Shown piece by piece: positions 1-7,122 of a stretch of DNA of 64,000 nt (positions are counted from its first letter, which is position 1; each line of letters opens with the position of its first letter). The translations under genes were made by a program, and so were the position numbers. Origin of the DNA: Flammeovirga agarivorans (GTDB taxonomy: Bacteria > Bacteroidota > Bacteroidia > Cytophagales > Flammeovirgaceae); assembly GCF_012641475.1 (NCBI RefSeq), contig NZ_JABAIL010000001.1, positions 744,001-808,000 of the forward strand, given 5' to 3'. Below the pieces are notes generated by a model. The model made no database searches. It was not told where the DNA came from and worked only from the letters and a program-made list of their open reading frames with translations.

Positions 1-160
1 CTTCTCCACTTAATGTTTTCATCTTGAAAGAATAAAAAGCAGATTCGCGCTTTCTGAATTCATCATCATAAGTCGTTTCAGGACTTGTTTTGTGAACTTT
101 GGTACAAGCAAGTAATGCAATTGAGCTTATTATAGAGAATATGGTAATAAATTTTTTCAT
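1..160 (-). CDS. glutathione peroxidase-like lipoprotein, 5' part only
   Basis: The start codon is at 158-160 and the gene runs off the left edge, leaving about 53 codons. The N-terminus is a lipoprotein signal (MKKF, hydrophobic stretch, lipobox LLAC with Cys19). The segment after it, AFYSFKMKTLSGE, resembles the start of glutathione peroxidase domains, where a FxDFKVKxLDG-type strand opens the thioredoxin fold. If so, it would be a membrane-anchored peroxide reductase. The catalytic Cys/Sec motif would lie beyond the edge, so this is a family guess from a short segment. Confidence 0.5.
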   Translation of the reverse strand, partial: MKKFITIFSIISSIALLACTKVHKTSPETTYDDEFRKRESAFYSFKMKTLSGE

Positions 161-259
161 ATCCGGTCAGTTTAATTAATCGTAGTTGAAATAAAGTAAG
201 TGAACAGTAAATGTTAATAAGTTCTAATTTAAGAGAAAAATATAACTAATCAAAGATTT

Positions 260-679
260 TTAAATTAAAAGCCACTTTTCTGCTTCAAGTATATCATCAA
301 AATAGTTCAATTGGAAGGCTGTTTCGTCTTTTACGTTATCTAGAGCTTCTTCAAAAGAAATTTGAGAAAATAAATCACTAGAAACGGCCCAACCCATTTT
401 TCTTAGTTCTATCTTCTTGTGTATCTGTATGTTTCGTTCGTTGATCCACTCTTGTGTATCAGGTTTTATTTTGTAATATGCACGGATTGCATCTACTAAA
501 ATTAATTGAGGTGAAGTTTCTTCAATAATCTCAAAATATTTGTTCAATTCTTCTCTATAAAGTTTCTCTGATAGATTTATTGGAGTATTCCAAGAAGATT
601 TTATAATATTATGGGTTTCATTATAGCTGATTTCTTGAAAATCACTTTTATATAACTGTTTATATTCCATAGTGGCCAT
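260..679 (-). CDS. hypothetical protein, 139 aa, cytoplasmic
   Basis: I do not recognise a named family. The protein is acidic, soluble and has no signal peptide. A segment near residues 57-70 (PQLILVDAIRAYY) followed by a helix and a WAVSSDLFSQ strand is reminiscent of small STAS/SpoIIAA-like single-domain proteins common in Bacteroidota, with the C-terminal phrase on DDILEAEKWL typical of that group. That is an inference from pattern only. It could start at Met1 or at Met4 (MEYKQ). It lies 4 nt after the stop of the M28 peptidase gene, so it is probably the last gene of a three-gene transcript beginning at 2412. Confidence 0.7.
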   Translation of the reverse strand: MATMEYKQLYKSDFQEISYNETHNIIKSSWNTPINLSEKLYREELNKYFEIIEETSPQLILVDAIRAYYKIKPDTQEWINERNIQIHKKIELRKMGWAVSSDLFSQISFEEALDNVKDETAFQLNYFDDILEAEKWLLI

Positions 680-683
680 ATGT

Positions 684-1670
684 TTAACGTGTGATTTCTG
701 TTATTGCAAAAAAAGTACCTTTTACTACTTCAGACATTTTTTGAAAGTTTAAAGTTTCCGGTAAGTCTGATTTTAAATGATAATGAGGGTTTCTAAAATA
801 AGAGGTGTCTGTCACCATTAGTGCATTTTGCTTAAAATTCCAGTAGTTTCTATGATCTGAATTGGCTAACCCTCTAATTGATGAAGGAGCATTAATAGAA
901 TACGTTGGAACTTTTGAGGTGAGTTGTAGTCCTCTCTTGAACTTCTTAACGGTATTATGGTTATCTAAATTGCCAACTAATGCTATAAAATTGGCTTCTT
1001 TTGGATATAACATGTTTAAAGATGAAATCGGATAGCTTTGTGAATTTTTGCTATCATCGAAATATCCAATCATTTCAAGACATACCATTAACAACATATC
1101 AATGTTATCCTTATAATTTTTTTGAGCATGGATATAACTACCCATTCCTTTAGTTGTAAAGAATGGTCGCTCCTCATTGGCATAAGCAACAAGTTCAACA
1201 CAGAAGTCTATGTTCGGATTATGTAGCTGTAATAATCGAGCAATCTCTAGTACCCCGGCAATGCCACTTGCATTGTCATCTGCTCCATGTTGGTCTCCAA
1301 AAGTATCGTAATGTGCACCTACAACTACTCTTGGTAGGTTAGGATCACCATAAAACGCTATTAAATTGATGTATTTATCACCGGCGGCTTCAAATTCTTG
1401 AAGCTTCACTTCATAACCATATTCTTCAAATGTGGTATGTATATAATCTGTGGCTTCTTTTTGAGCTCCCTTGTTTTTGTAATTACGATACTCACTTGTT
1501 GAACATAAAGCTTCAACATGTTTTCTTAATAAGGTGTGATCTGGTGTAATTGTATTGGCTAACTCTTGATTGAATGTGGTGTTAAAAGTGGGCATATATA
1601 CCGTATATATACCAATTGATATTACAAGAAGAAATAGAATTAATAAAGATATTAAGAATGTTACTAGCAT
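684..1670 (-). CDS. M28 family zinc peptidase, membrane-anchored
   Basis: A 328-residue metallopeptidase with one N-terminal membrane helix (about residues 3-25), so the catalytic domain is likely periplasmic. M28 zinc ligands are visible in order: His120 and Asp122 in GAHYDTFG, Asp131 in GADDNASG, the Glu166-Glu167 pair in YANEERP, Glu199 or a neighbour, and Asp272-His273 in NSDHRNYW. The family releases N-terminal amino acids or processes peptides, and some members act as glutaminyl cyclases. The substrate cannot be read from the sequence. It lies 22 nt downstream of a secreted-protein gene and 4 nt upstream of a small hypothetical, suggesting one operon. Confidence 0.88.
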   Translation of the reverse strand: MLVTFLISLLILFLLVISIGIYTVYMPTFNTTFNQELANTITPDHTLLRKHVEALCSTSEYRNYKNKGAQKEATDYIHTTFEEYGYEVKLQEFEAAGDKYINLIAFYGDPNLPRVVVGAHYDTFGDQHGADDNASGIAGVLEIARLLQLHNPNIDFCVELVAYANEERPFFTTKGMGSYIHAQKNYKDNIDMLLMVCLEMIGYFDDSKNSQSYPISSLNMLYPKEANFIALVGNLDNHNTVKKFKRGLQLTSKVPTYSINAPSSIRGLANSDHRNYWNFKQNALMVTDTSYFRNPHYHLKSDLPETLNFQKMSEVVKGTFFAITEITR

Positions 1671-1692
1671 AGGTGTTTTATAAGTTAAGGGC

Positions 1693-2412
1693 TTAATCTG
1701 ATTCTAACATATCAGACAATACCCCAAAGTCCATCAATTTTCTGTTGGTTAAAGAGAAAACCTTGCTGATTGTCTTTGGTGAATTAGCTTTTGCATGAGT
1801 AATTAGTTTCCCATTTTTATCGGTTTTCATTATTTCTAAAATAGCACCTTTTTGATAAAGTGGTATTTCCTGAGTACTAGTTTCTTGAATTATCATCCAA
1901 AATCCTTTTTTAAATCCATTATTTCTAAATTTTTTATCATTGGTCAAGTTAACCTTAGTAGCAACAGTATTGTTTTGAAAAATATAGTTAAAAGGTTTAT
2001 CAAGTTTTTTGTCTTTTTTGAAGTGATAGGAGGTGCTATCGTTTTGTATTTGATTGAAGTAGGAAAAAGGCCCACATATAGCAAAAGGTTCTTCCTGAAC
2101 GGTACAAAAAGTAATGATATTCTCTAAGTCTAAATCAAAAACCATTACTTCACTATCACTTTCCTTTTGTGACAATCCGAAATAGTTTCCTTGAGTAGGA
2201 GTGTACAAATAGAAAGTTTTAATCTCTCCATCTTTGGTTTGCATAATTTCATATGCGTTATCAAAAGTATATTCCTGTTTGAAATTCTCCTTATCGGATT
2301 GTTGCTCTAAATATTCAGCAAATGAACTGATAAAATTAGGTGTTTGTGCAAATAGTTTAGAGGTAATAAGTAAACAGAAAATGATACTATTTAGATACTG
2401 ACTTTTATTCAT
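1693..2412 (-). CDS. secreted hypothetical protein, 239 aa
   Basis: It starts with a typical signal peptide (MNKSQYLNSIIFCLLITSKLFAQ, cleavage after FAQ about residue 23). The mature part is beta-rich with no motif I can assign. It is the first gene of a likely operon with the M28 peptidase. Its ATG is preceded directly by the U-tract of the terminator of the upstream DUF885 gene, so either it is expressed by read-through or it has a promoter buried in that hairpin. Confidence 0.75.
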   Translation of the reverse strand: MNKSQYLNSIIFCLLITSKLFAQTPNFISSFAEYLEQQSDKENFKQEYTFDNAYEIMQTKDGEIKTFYLYTPTQGNYFGLSQKESDSEVMVFDLDLENIITFCTVQEEPFAICGPFSYFNQIQNDSTSYHFKKDKKLDKPFNYIFQNNTVATKVNLTNDKKFRNNGFKKGFWMIIQETSTQEIPLYQKGAILEIMKTDKNGKLITHAKANSPKTISKVFSLTNRKLMDFGVLSDMLESD

Positions 2413-2463
2413 AAAAAAATGCTGTCTTATTTTTGTACTATATTCAAAAATAAGACAGCATTT
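2410..2463 (-). terminator. intrinsic terminator after the DUF885 gene
   Basis: Perfect 19-bp inverted repeat: 2417-2435 pairs with 2445-2463 around a 9-nt loop. On the minus strand it is followed by seven T that run directly into the ATG of the next gene (2412). Confidence 0.9.
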
Positions 2464-2485
2464 CTTAAAAACTAAATATTCTCAA

Positions 2486-4303
2486 TTAACGAGCATGTGA
2501 TGTGCCGATATATTGGTTGACAAGTTTTTCTAAGGTAGATAATGGAAGTGGGCCATTACCTAATACTACTTCATGGAATTGTCTTATGTCAAAAGCATCT
2601 CCCATTTCCAATTGTGCTTTATCTCTTAATTCTTGGATTTTCATCATTCCTACCTTGTAAGCTGTAGCTTGACCAGGCATTACAATATGGCGGTCGACCA
2701 TTTTCTCACATTGACCATATGCCGATGGCGTGTTGGTAGTATAATACTCAATAGCTTCTTCTCGGGTCCATCTTTTAGCATGAATACCGGTATCTACAAC
2801 TAGACGACAAGCTCTCCAAAGTTCCATTGCTAAACGCCCAAAATTTGAATAAGGATCTTTATAGAATCCCATTTCTTTTGGAATCCACTCAGAATAAAGT
2901 CCCCATCCTTCGATGTAAGCTGTATAGTTTCCAGCTTTTCTGAATTCTGGAAGACTACTTAGCTCTTGTGTTAATGCCAATTGCATATGGTGGCCAGGTA
3001 TGCCTTCATGGAAAGCTAAGGCTTCCATTTCATAGATAGGCATTTGTTTAGTATCGTATAGATTTGCATAATAGTATCCTGGTCTAGAACCATCTTTGGC
3101 TGGTTCATTATAAAATGCTTTACCAGCTGTTTTTTCTCTAAACTCTTCCACTCTTTTTACTTGAATCGGAGCTTTGGGTTTGGTGATAAATAATTCATCC
3201 AAACGATTTCTCATAGCATCTATGATAGAAGTGGCTTCTGCTAAATATTTTTCTTTTCCTTCGTTGGTATTGTCATAGTAAAACTGTGGAGAAGTTTTCA
3301 TGAACTTAAAGAAGTCTTGAAGCGTTCCCTCAAAGCCAACTTCTGTTTTAATGGATTTCATCTCTTGATGAATACGTTCTACTTCAGATAATCCAATCAA
3401 ATGAATTTCTTCTGCAGTTAAAGCTGTTGAAGTGATATTTTTAAGACAATAAGCATAAAATTCATCACCATCTTTTACTTTCCATACTCCAGCATCTTGA
3501 TTAGCACCCTTTTGTTGTTTTTCAAGCTCATGAATCAGCTTTTTATAAGTAGGACCAAAATAATAGACCATTGCATGATCGAATTGATCAATCAATAATT
3601 GTCTTTCTGCATCTGGTAATTCTAGTGTTTGAACTTTAGTAACAAAATCTTCTTTTAATGGATGATTCTTTGTACTCTTTGTTAAAGGGTTACCCGAAAT
3701 TAGATTTTGGCAATCACTAAGAACTTTTGCATATAAATACTTTGGAAGAGTGTATCCATGTTCTCTTGCAGTATTTGATAAGTCAAGTTGCTGTTGAATA
3801 TAATCGGGTGTTTTCTTTACTCTTGAAATATAGTCTTCAGCATCTTTTTTAGTGGTGATACTATGAAAACCAATTAGAAATGATGGAACGTGGCTTTGTG
3901 CTCCATACATCTGATTAAAAGGGTACTGATAATTGTGGTAACGTTCACCTTCTAATGATAATTTAATTTCTTCTTGGAATAAAGAAAGGCTTAGTGCTCT
4001 ATCACTAGATAATTTCATTTGCTCAAATCGGTGTGATTCTCGCAATGCTGTTTTTTTATCTTTAAATTCTTGATAAAATTTTTCTTGAGAATAGTCGTCC
4101 CATTCGTCTTTTAGACGTTTGTCTCCACGGAAAGTTAAAGATTCTGGACTTTGTTCTAAATTGGCAAGGAATACACTATCAAAAAATACATCCACTTTGA
4201 TATTATCATTCTCAGTTAGATGTGTCTCTTTAGTATTTTGACAAGAAGTTAACCACCCAAAAAAAAGTAATACAGCTAGTCGAGTCGTATAGAAGTTGGT
4301 CAT
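2486..4303 (-). CDS. DUF885 family metallopeptidase-like lipoprotein
   Basis: About 605 residues from the ATG at 4303. A longer frame opens at a TTG at 4333, but the ATG gives a better lipoprotein signal (MTNFYTTR, hydrophobic core, LTSC with Cys21). The hallmark of the family, HEGIPGHH (about residues 432-439), is a gluzincin-like HExxxH zinc motif, followed by EGWGLYSEW about 25 residues later, a usual third-ligand region. DUF885 proteins are thought to be periplasmic carboxypeptidase-type enzymes; the substrate is unknown. It is probably monocistronic: a strong terminator follows and 600 nt without genes precede it. Confidence 0.88.
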   Translation of the reverse strand: MTNFYTTRLAVLLFFGWLTSCQNTKETHLTENDNIKVDVFFDSVFLANLEQSPESLTFRGDKRLKDEWDDYSQEKFYQEFKDKKTALRESHRFEQMKLSSDRALSLSLFQEEIKLSLEGERYHNYQYPFNQMYGAQSHVPSFLIGFHSITTKKDAEDYISRVKKTPDYIQQQLDLSNTAREHGYTLPKYLYAKVLSDCQNLISGNPLTKSTKNHPLKEDFVTKVQTLELPDAERQLLIDQFDHAMVYYFGPTYKKLIHELEKQQKGANQDAGVWKVKDGDEFYAYCLKNITSTALTAEEIHLIGLSEVERIHQEMKSIKTEVGFEGTLQDFFKFMKTSPQFYYDNTNEGKEKYLAEATSIIDAMRNRLDELFITKPKAPIQVKRVEEFREKTAGKAFYNEPAKDGSRPGYYYANLYDTKQMPIYEMEALAFHEGIPGHHMQLALTQELSSLPEFRKAGNYTAYIEGWGLYSEWIPKEMGFYKDPYSNFGRLAMELWRACRLVVDTGIHAKRWTREEAIEYYTTNTPSAYGQCEKMVDRHIVMPGQATAYKVGMMKIQELRDKAQLEMGDAFDIRQFHEVVLGNGPLPLSTLEKLVNQYIGTSHAR

Positions 4304-4333
4304 TTGATACAGTATAAAAAATTTAAATTTCAA

Positions 4334-4916
4334 TTGGCAAGTTGGTATTTTTCTAATTGGTTTCCAATCAATTTGTTAAATAGCCGGCGTGAACATAAGA
4401 ATAATGTCAATTTTGTTCTTTTTTGTGTTGTAAATGAGTGATTTAAGCTGTATTTATTGATGTGATAGCACTTTCCTCTAATCATACAATTCACTTATAC
4501 CTTTCATTACTAATGCTTATTTCTAAGCAATCAAATGAAATATATCTATTAAGTATAACCTGAATGATGACATACCTTTGATGAGTATTCCGGTTTATTT
4601 CATTCAATAAAAAAAGGTCTATCTTTTGATGGAGAATAATATTGAAATAGCGATGGAATAGTCTCTTGATTTAGTCCATTAAATTTCACTTTGCAATATG
4701 TGGCTTATCTTAATCACCAAAGTAAGTAGAGGTATGTAGAATTCAGACTATCGACTCCTCATTTCCATCAACCGAGCATGATAAACCTTGTTGTCTAGTA
4801 TATAAAAATAGGTGTGATAAGAAATGAGAAAAGAATTGAAAGATAAGGGATCATAACATCAATAAATTTACATCATCATTGTATTCGTATAAAACAAACA
4901 TCAATTGATTAAAAGT
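4334..4916. other. 583-nt intergenic region between divergent genes
   Basis: AT-rich, with no ORF of credible length and no rRNA or tRNA. A match to the Bacteroidota -7 element, TACCTTTG at 4573-4580, lies about 335 nt upstream of the alpha-galactosidase start; no good -33 box sits 19 nt before it. A weaker TAAATTTA at 4863-4870 lies closer to the gene. No clear operator repeats were seen. Confidence 0.5.
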
Positions 4917-6806
4917 ATGAAGACTATTAAATTCTTATGTTTTGTGTTTATTACTTTGATTATTGCGGGGTGCAGTAATACAAAAAGTATTAAAGAGCAA
5001 AACGATGTAGTGAACACTTCACCTAAAGCAATTAAGTTTAGAGAACTATTAGAAAACTCACCTTCAGTAATAGAAGATAAGGAAGGGAAAATCATTGATG
5101 CTAAAAACTATACAATACAAAGAACTTGGGAAGGCAATGTTTGTAAGACTGTATTAAAGAATACAGGTAAAGAAAATATCTTTCCCAAAGAAGTAATTCT
5201 TTTTTCATTAAATAAACATGGTATTAATCCTAATTCACCTGTTTATGGGGAGGGGTTTCAAATGTTACATCAAAATGGAGGAACGTTAGGACAGCATAAA
5301 AATATTGGATCAAACGCTGATAAATCACACTATAAATTGAAGGAGCTTAGAAACCTACCTACTGTTTATGGATTGTTGAATATCAATGTGGATGAAGAAG
5401 AAAACTTTATGTTGGGTTTTACTTCATGTAAAAAATTTATTGGGCGTATTGCTTATAATCATGAGCAAATGCATGTGGCGATCGATGCAGAAGGTTTGAA
5501 GTTAGCACCAGGAGAAAGTTGGACACTAGAAGACTTTATTTTTATAGACGGTGAAAATCAAGGTGATTTGTACGATCAGATGTCTGATGAGATTGTGAAA
5601 AATCACCCAGCTATGAAAAGTGAGACAATGCCCATTGGGTGGTGTTCTTGGTATTGTTACAAAGAAGATATCACAGATGAAATCATGATGAAAAACCTAG
5701 ATATCTTCGCGAAGAAAGTTCCTGAAATGGAATACATTCAGCTGGATGATGGTTACCAACCGTATATGGGAGATTGGTTAGATCCGAACCCTGCTTATGG
5801 CGACGTTCGAAAAACTATTGATGGCATCGCGGCAAAGGGTTTTAAACCAGCTATTTGGGTGGCTCCATTTATTGCTCAAAAGGAATCTAGAGTGTTTAAA
5901 GAACATCCAGATTGGTTTGTAAAAGGAAAAGACGGGAAGCCGCTAAATTCTAAAACGGTAACGTTTGGTGGTTGGAGAGAAGGCCCATGGTATTGTTTGG
6001 ATGGAACACACCCAGAGGTACAGAAACACTTTACTCATATCTTTAAGACAATGCGTGAAGAATGGGGTGTAAATTATTTTAAGTTGGATGCGAATTATTG
6101 GGGAGCGATACAAGAAGGGGCTTTTTATGATGAATCAGCTACACGAATTGAGGCTTATAGAAGAGGTATGGAAGCCATCTTAAAAGGTTGTGATGAGAAC
6201 TCAGTAGTATTAGGTTGTAATGCTCCAATTTGGCCCTCATTGGGTTTGGTTTCGGCACAACGAACGAGTGCAGATATCAACAGGAAGTGGACAAACTTTA
6301 GAAAATTAGCTATTCAAAACCTAAGTCGTTGTTGGCAAAACGAAAAAATATGGGATGCAGACCCTGACTGTATTGTTCAGGTGGCAGATAGTCCTTTTAA
6401 AAGTGCTAAACCAACAGAAATAACAAAAGAGGAGTGGTTTTTCCATCTTACCTCTATCCATGCCGTAGGTGGTTTTGCGTTGAGCAGTGATAAAGCTGAA
6501 TTAATGACAGATGAAGATTTTAGAATTCTAAAAAAACTATTTAAACCTACAGGTAAGGGAGCAAAATTTAAGAATTCAAAATTGGAAGTAGGAGTCACTG
6601 ACTTAGGTGATACACAATACTATTATGTATTCAATTGGACAGAAGAACCCATTGATATTGATGTAGATATTATAAAGAAAGGAAATTTGAAAGATTTCTG
6701 GACTGAAGAAGAAATAGGAACTGTAGAGGGAAAGTATTCAGTAAAACAATTGAAGCCTCATGCAGCAAAATTATTAGTAGCAACAAATGCTAAAAAAGCT
6801 ATTTAA
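4917..6806 (+). CDS. alpha-galactosidase, GH36-type, lipoprotein
   Basis: 629 residues from the ATG at 4917, chosen over an ATG 12 nt upstream because it gives a clean lipoprotein signal ending IIAGC (Cys19). A beta-sandwich N-terminal domain is followed by a TIM barrel with the GH36/GH27 landmarks: GWCSWY (241-246), the LDDGYQ strand (276-281), the KLDANYW nucleophile strand (Asp391) and RTSAD (Asp453), which matches the acid/base position. It would hydrolyse terminal alpha-galactosides at the outer membrane or periplasm. No SusC/SusD or transporter is adjacent, so it is not an obvious polysaccharide-utilisation locus. A terminator follows at 6901. Confidence 0.88.
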   Translation: MKTIKFLCFVFITLIIAGCSNTKSIKEQNDVVNTSPKAIKFRELLENSPSVIEDKEGKIIDAKNYTIQRTWEGNVCKTVLKNTGKENIFPKEVILFSLNKHGINPNSPVYGEGFQMLHQNGGTLGQHKNIGSNADKSHYKLKELRNLPTVYGLLNINVDEEENFMLGFTSCKKFIGRIAYNHEQMHVAIDAEGLKLAPGESWTLEDFIFIDGENQGDLYDQMSDEIVKNHPAMKSETMPIGWCSWYCYKEDITDEIMMKNLDIFAKKVPEMEYIQLDDGYQPYMGDWLDPNPAYGDVRKTIDGIAAKGFKPAIWVAPFIAQKESRVFKEHPDWFVKGKDGKPLNSKTVTFGGWREGPWYCLDGTHPEVQKHFTHIFKTMREEWGVNYFKLDANYWGAIQEGAFYDESATRIEAYRRGMEAILKGCDENSVVLGCNAPIWPSLGLVSAQRTSADINRKWTNFRKLAIQNLSRCWQNEKIWDADPDCIVQVADSPFKSAKPTEITKEEWFFHLTSIHAVGGFALSSDKAELMTDEDFRILKKLFKPTGKGAKFKNSKLEVGVTDLGDTQYYYVFNWTEEPIDIDVDIIKKGNLKDFWTEEEIGTVEGKYSVKQLKPHAAKLLVATNAKKAI

Positions 6807-6900
6807 TTTATAAAAACTAGGTACTAGTAATTTGTCAGTCAATTAATGTATGACTACTAGAATTAAACATTTTATACAAAAGTAATCTTATTAAATGATG

Positions 6901-6932
6901 AAAAGCTCAAAGATATTCTTTGGGCTTTTTAT
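6901..6932 (+). terminator. intrinsic terminator after the alpha-galactosidase gene
   Basis: 12-bp stem with one G-U pair: 6902-6913 with 6918-6929, small loop, then T-rich sequence. The rest of 6807-7108 holds nothing I can assign. Confidence 0.8.
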
Positions 6933-7108
6933 TTTCCTTCAACTTTTAACTTCTTCATTTATTTATTAAAAGGTAATTTGGTACTTTTATAAGTTGTTTT
7001 CAGTCAATAAATTTAAATACTGATTTGATTGTAAGGATTAAACTGCTTTATCTTCCAATTGTCTACTAAGTGATTGGTTGAACATAGCAAAAACCTAATT
7101 CTTTTTCC

Positions 7109-7116
7109 TAAATTTG
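7109..7116 (+). promoter_or_regulatory. candidate -7 promoter element, very close to the Ddl start
   Basis: TAAATTTG matches the Bacteroidota TAnnTTTG box and lies only 6 nt before the ATG at 7123, so transcription from it would be nearly leaderless. No TTTG is found 19 nt upstream (positions 7086-7089 are AGCA). Confidence 0.35.
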
Positions 7117-7122
7117 CTCGTC

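Noticed and set aside
4917-6806. Polysaccharide-utilisation locus around the alpha-galactosidase
   Set aside because: No SusC/SusD pair or sugar regulator is adjacent; the only TonB receptor is 28 kb away and not SusC-like.
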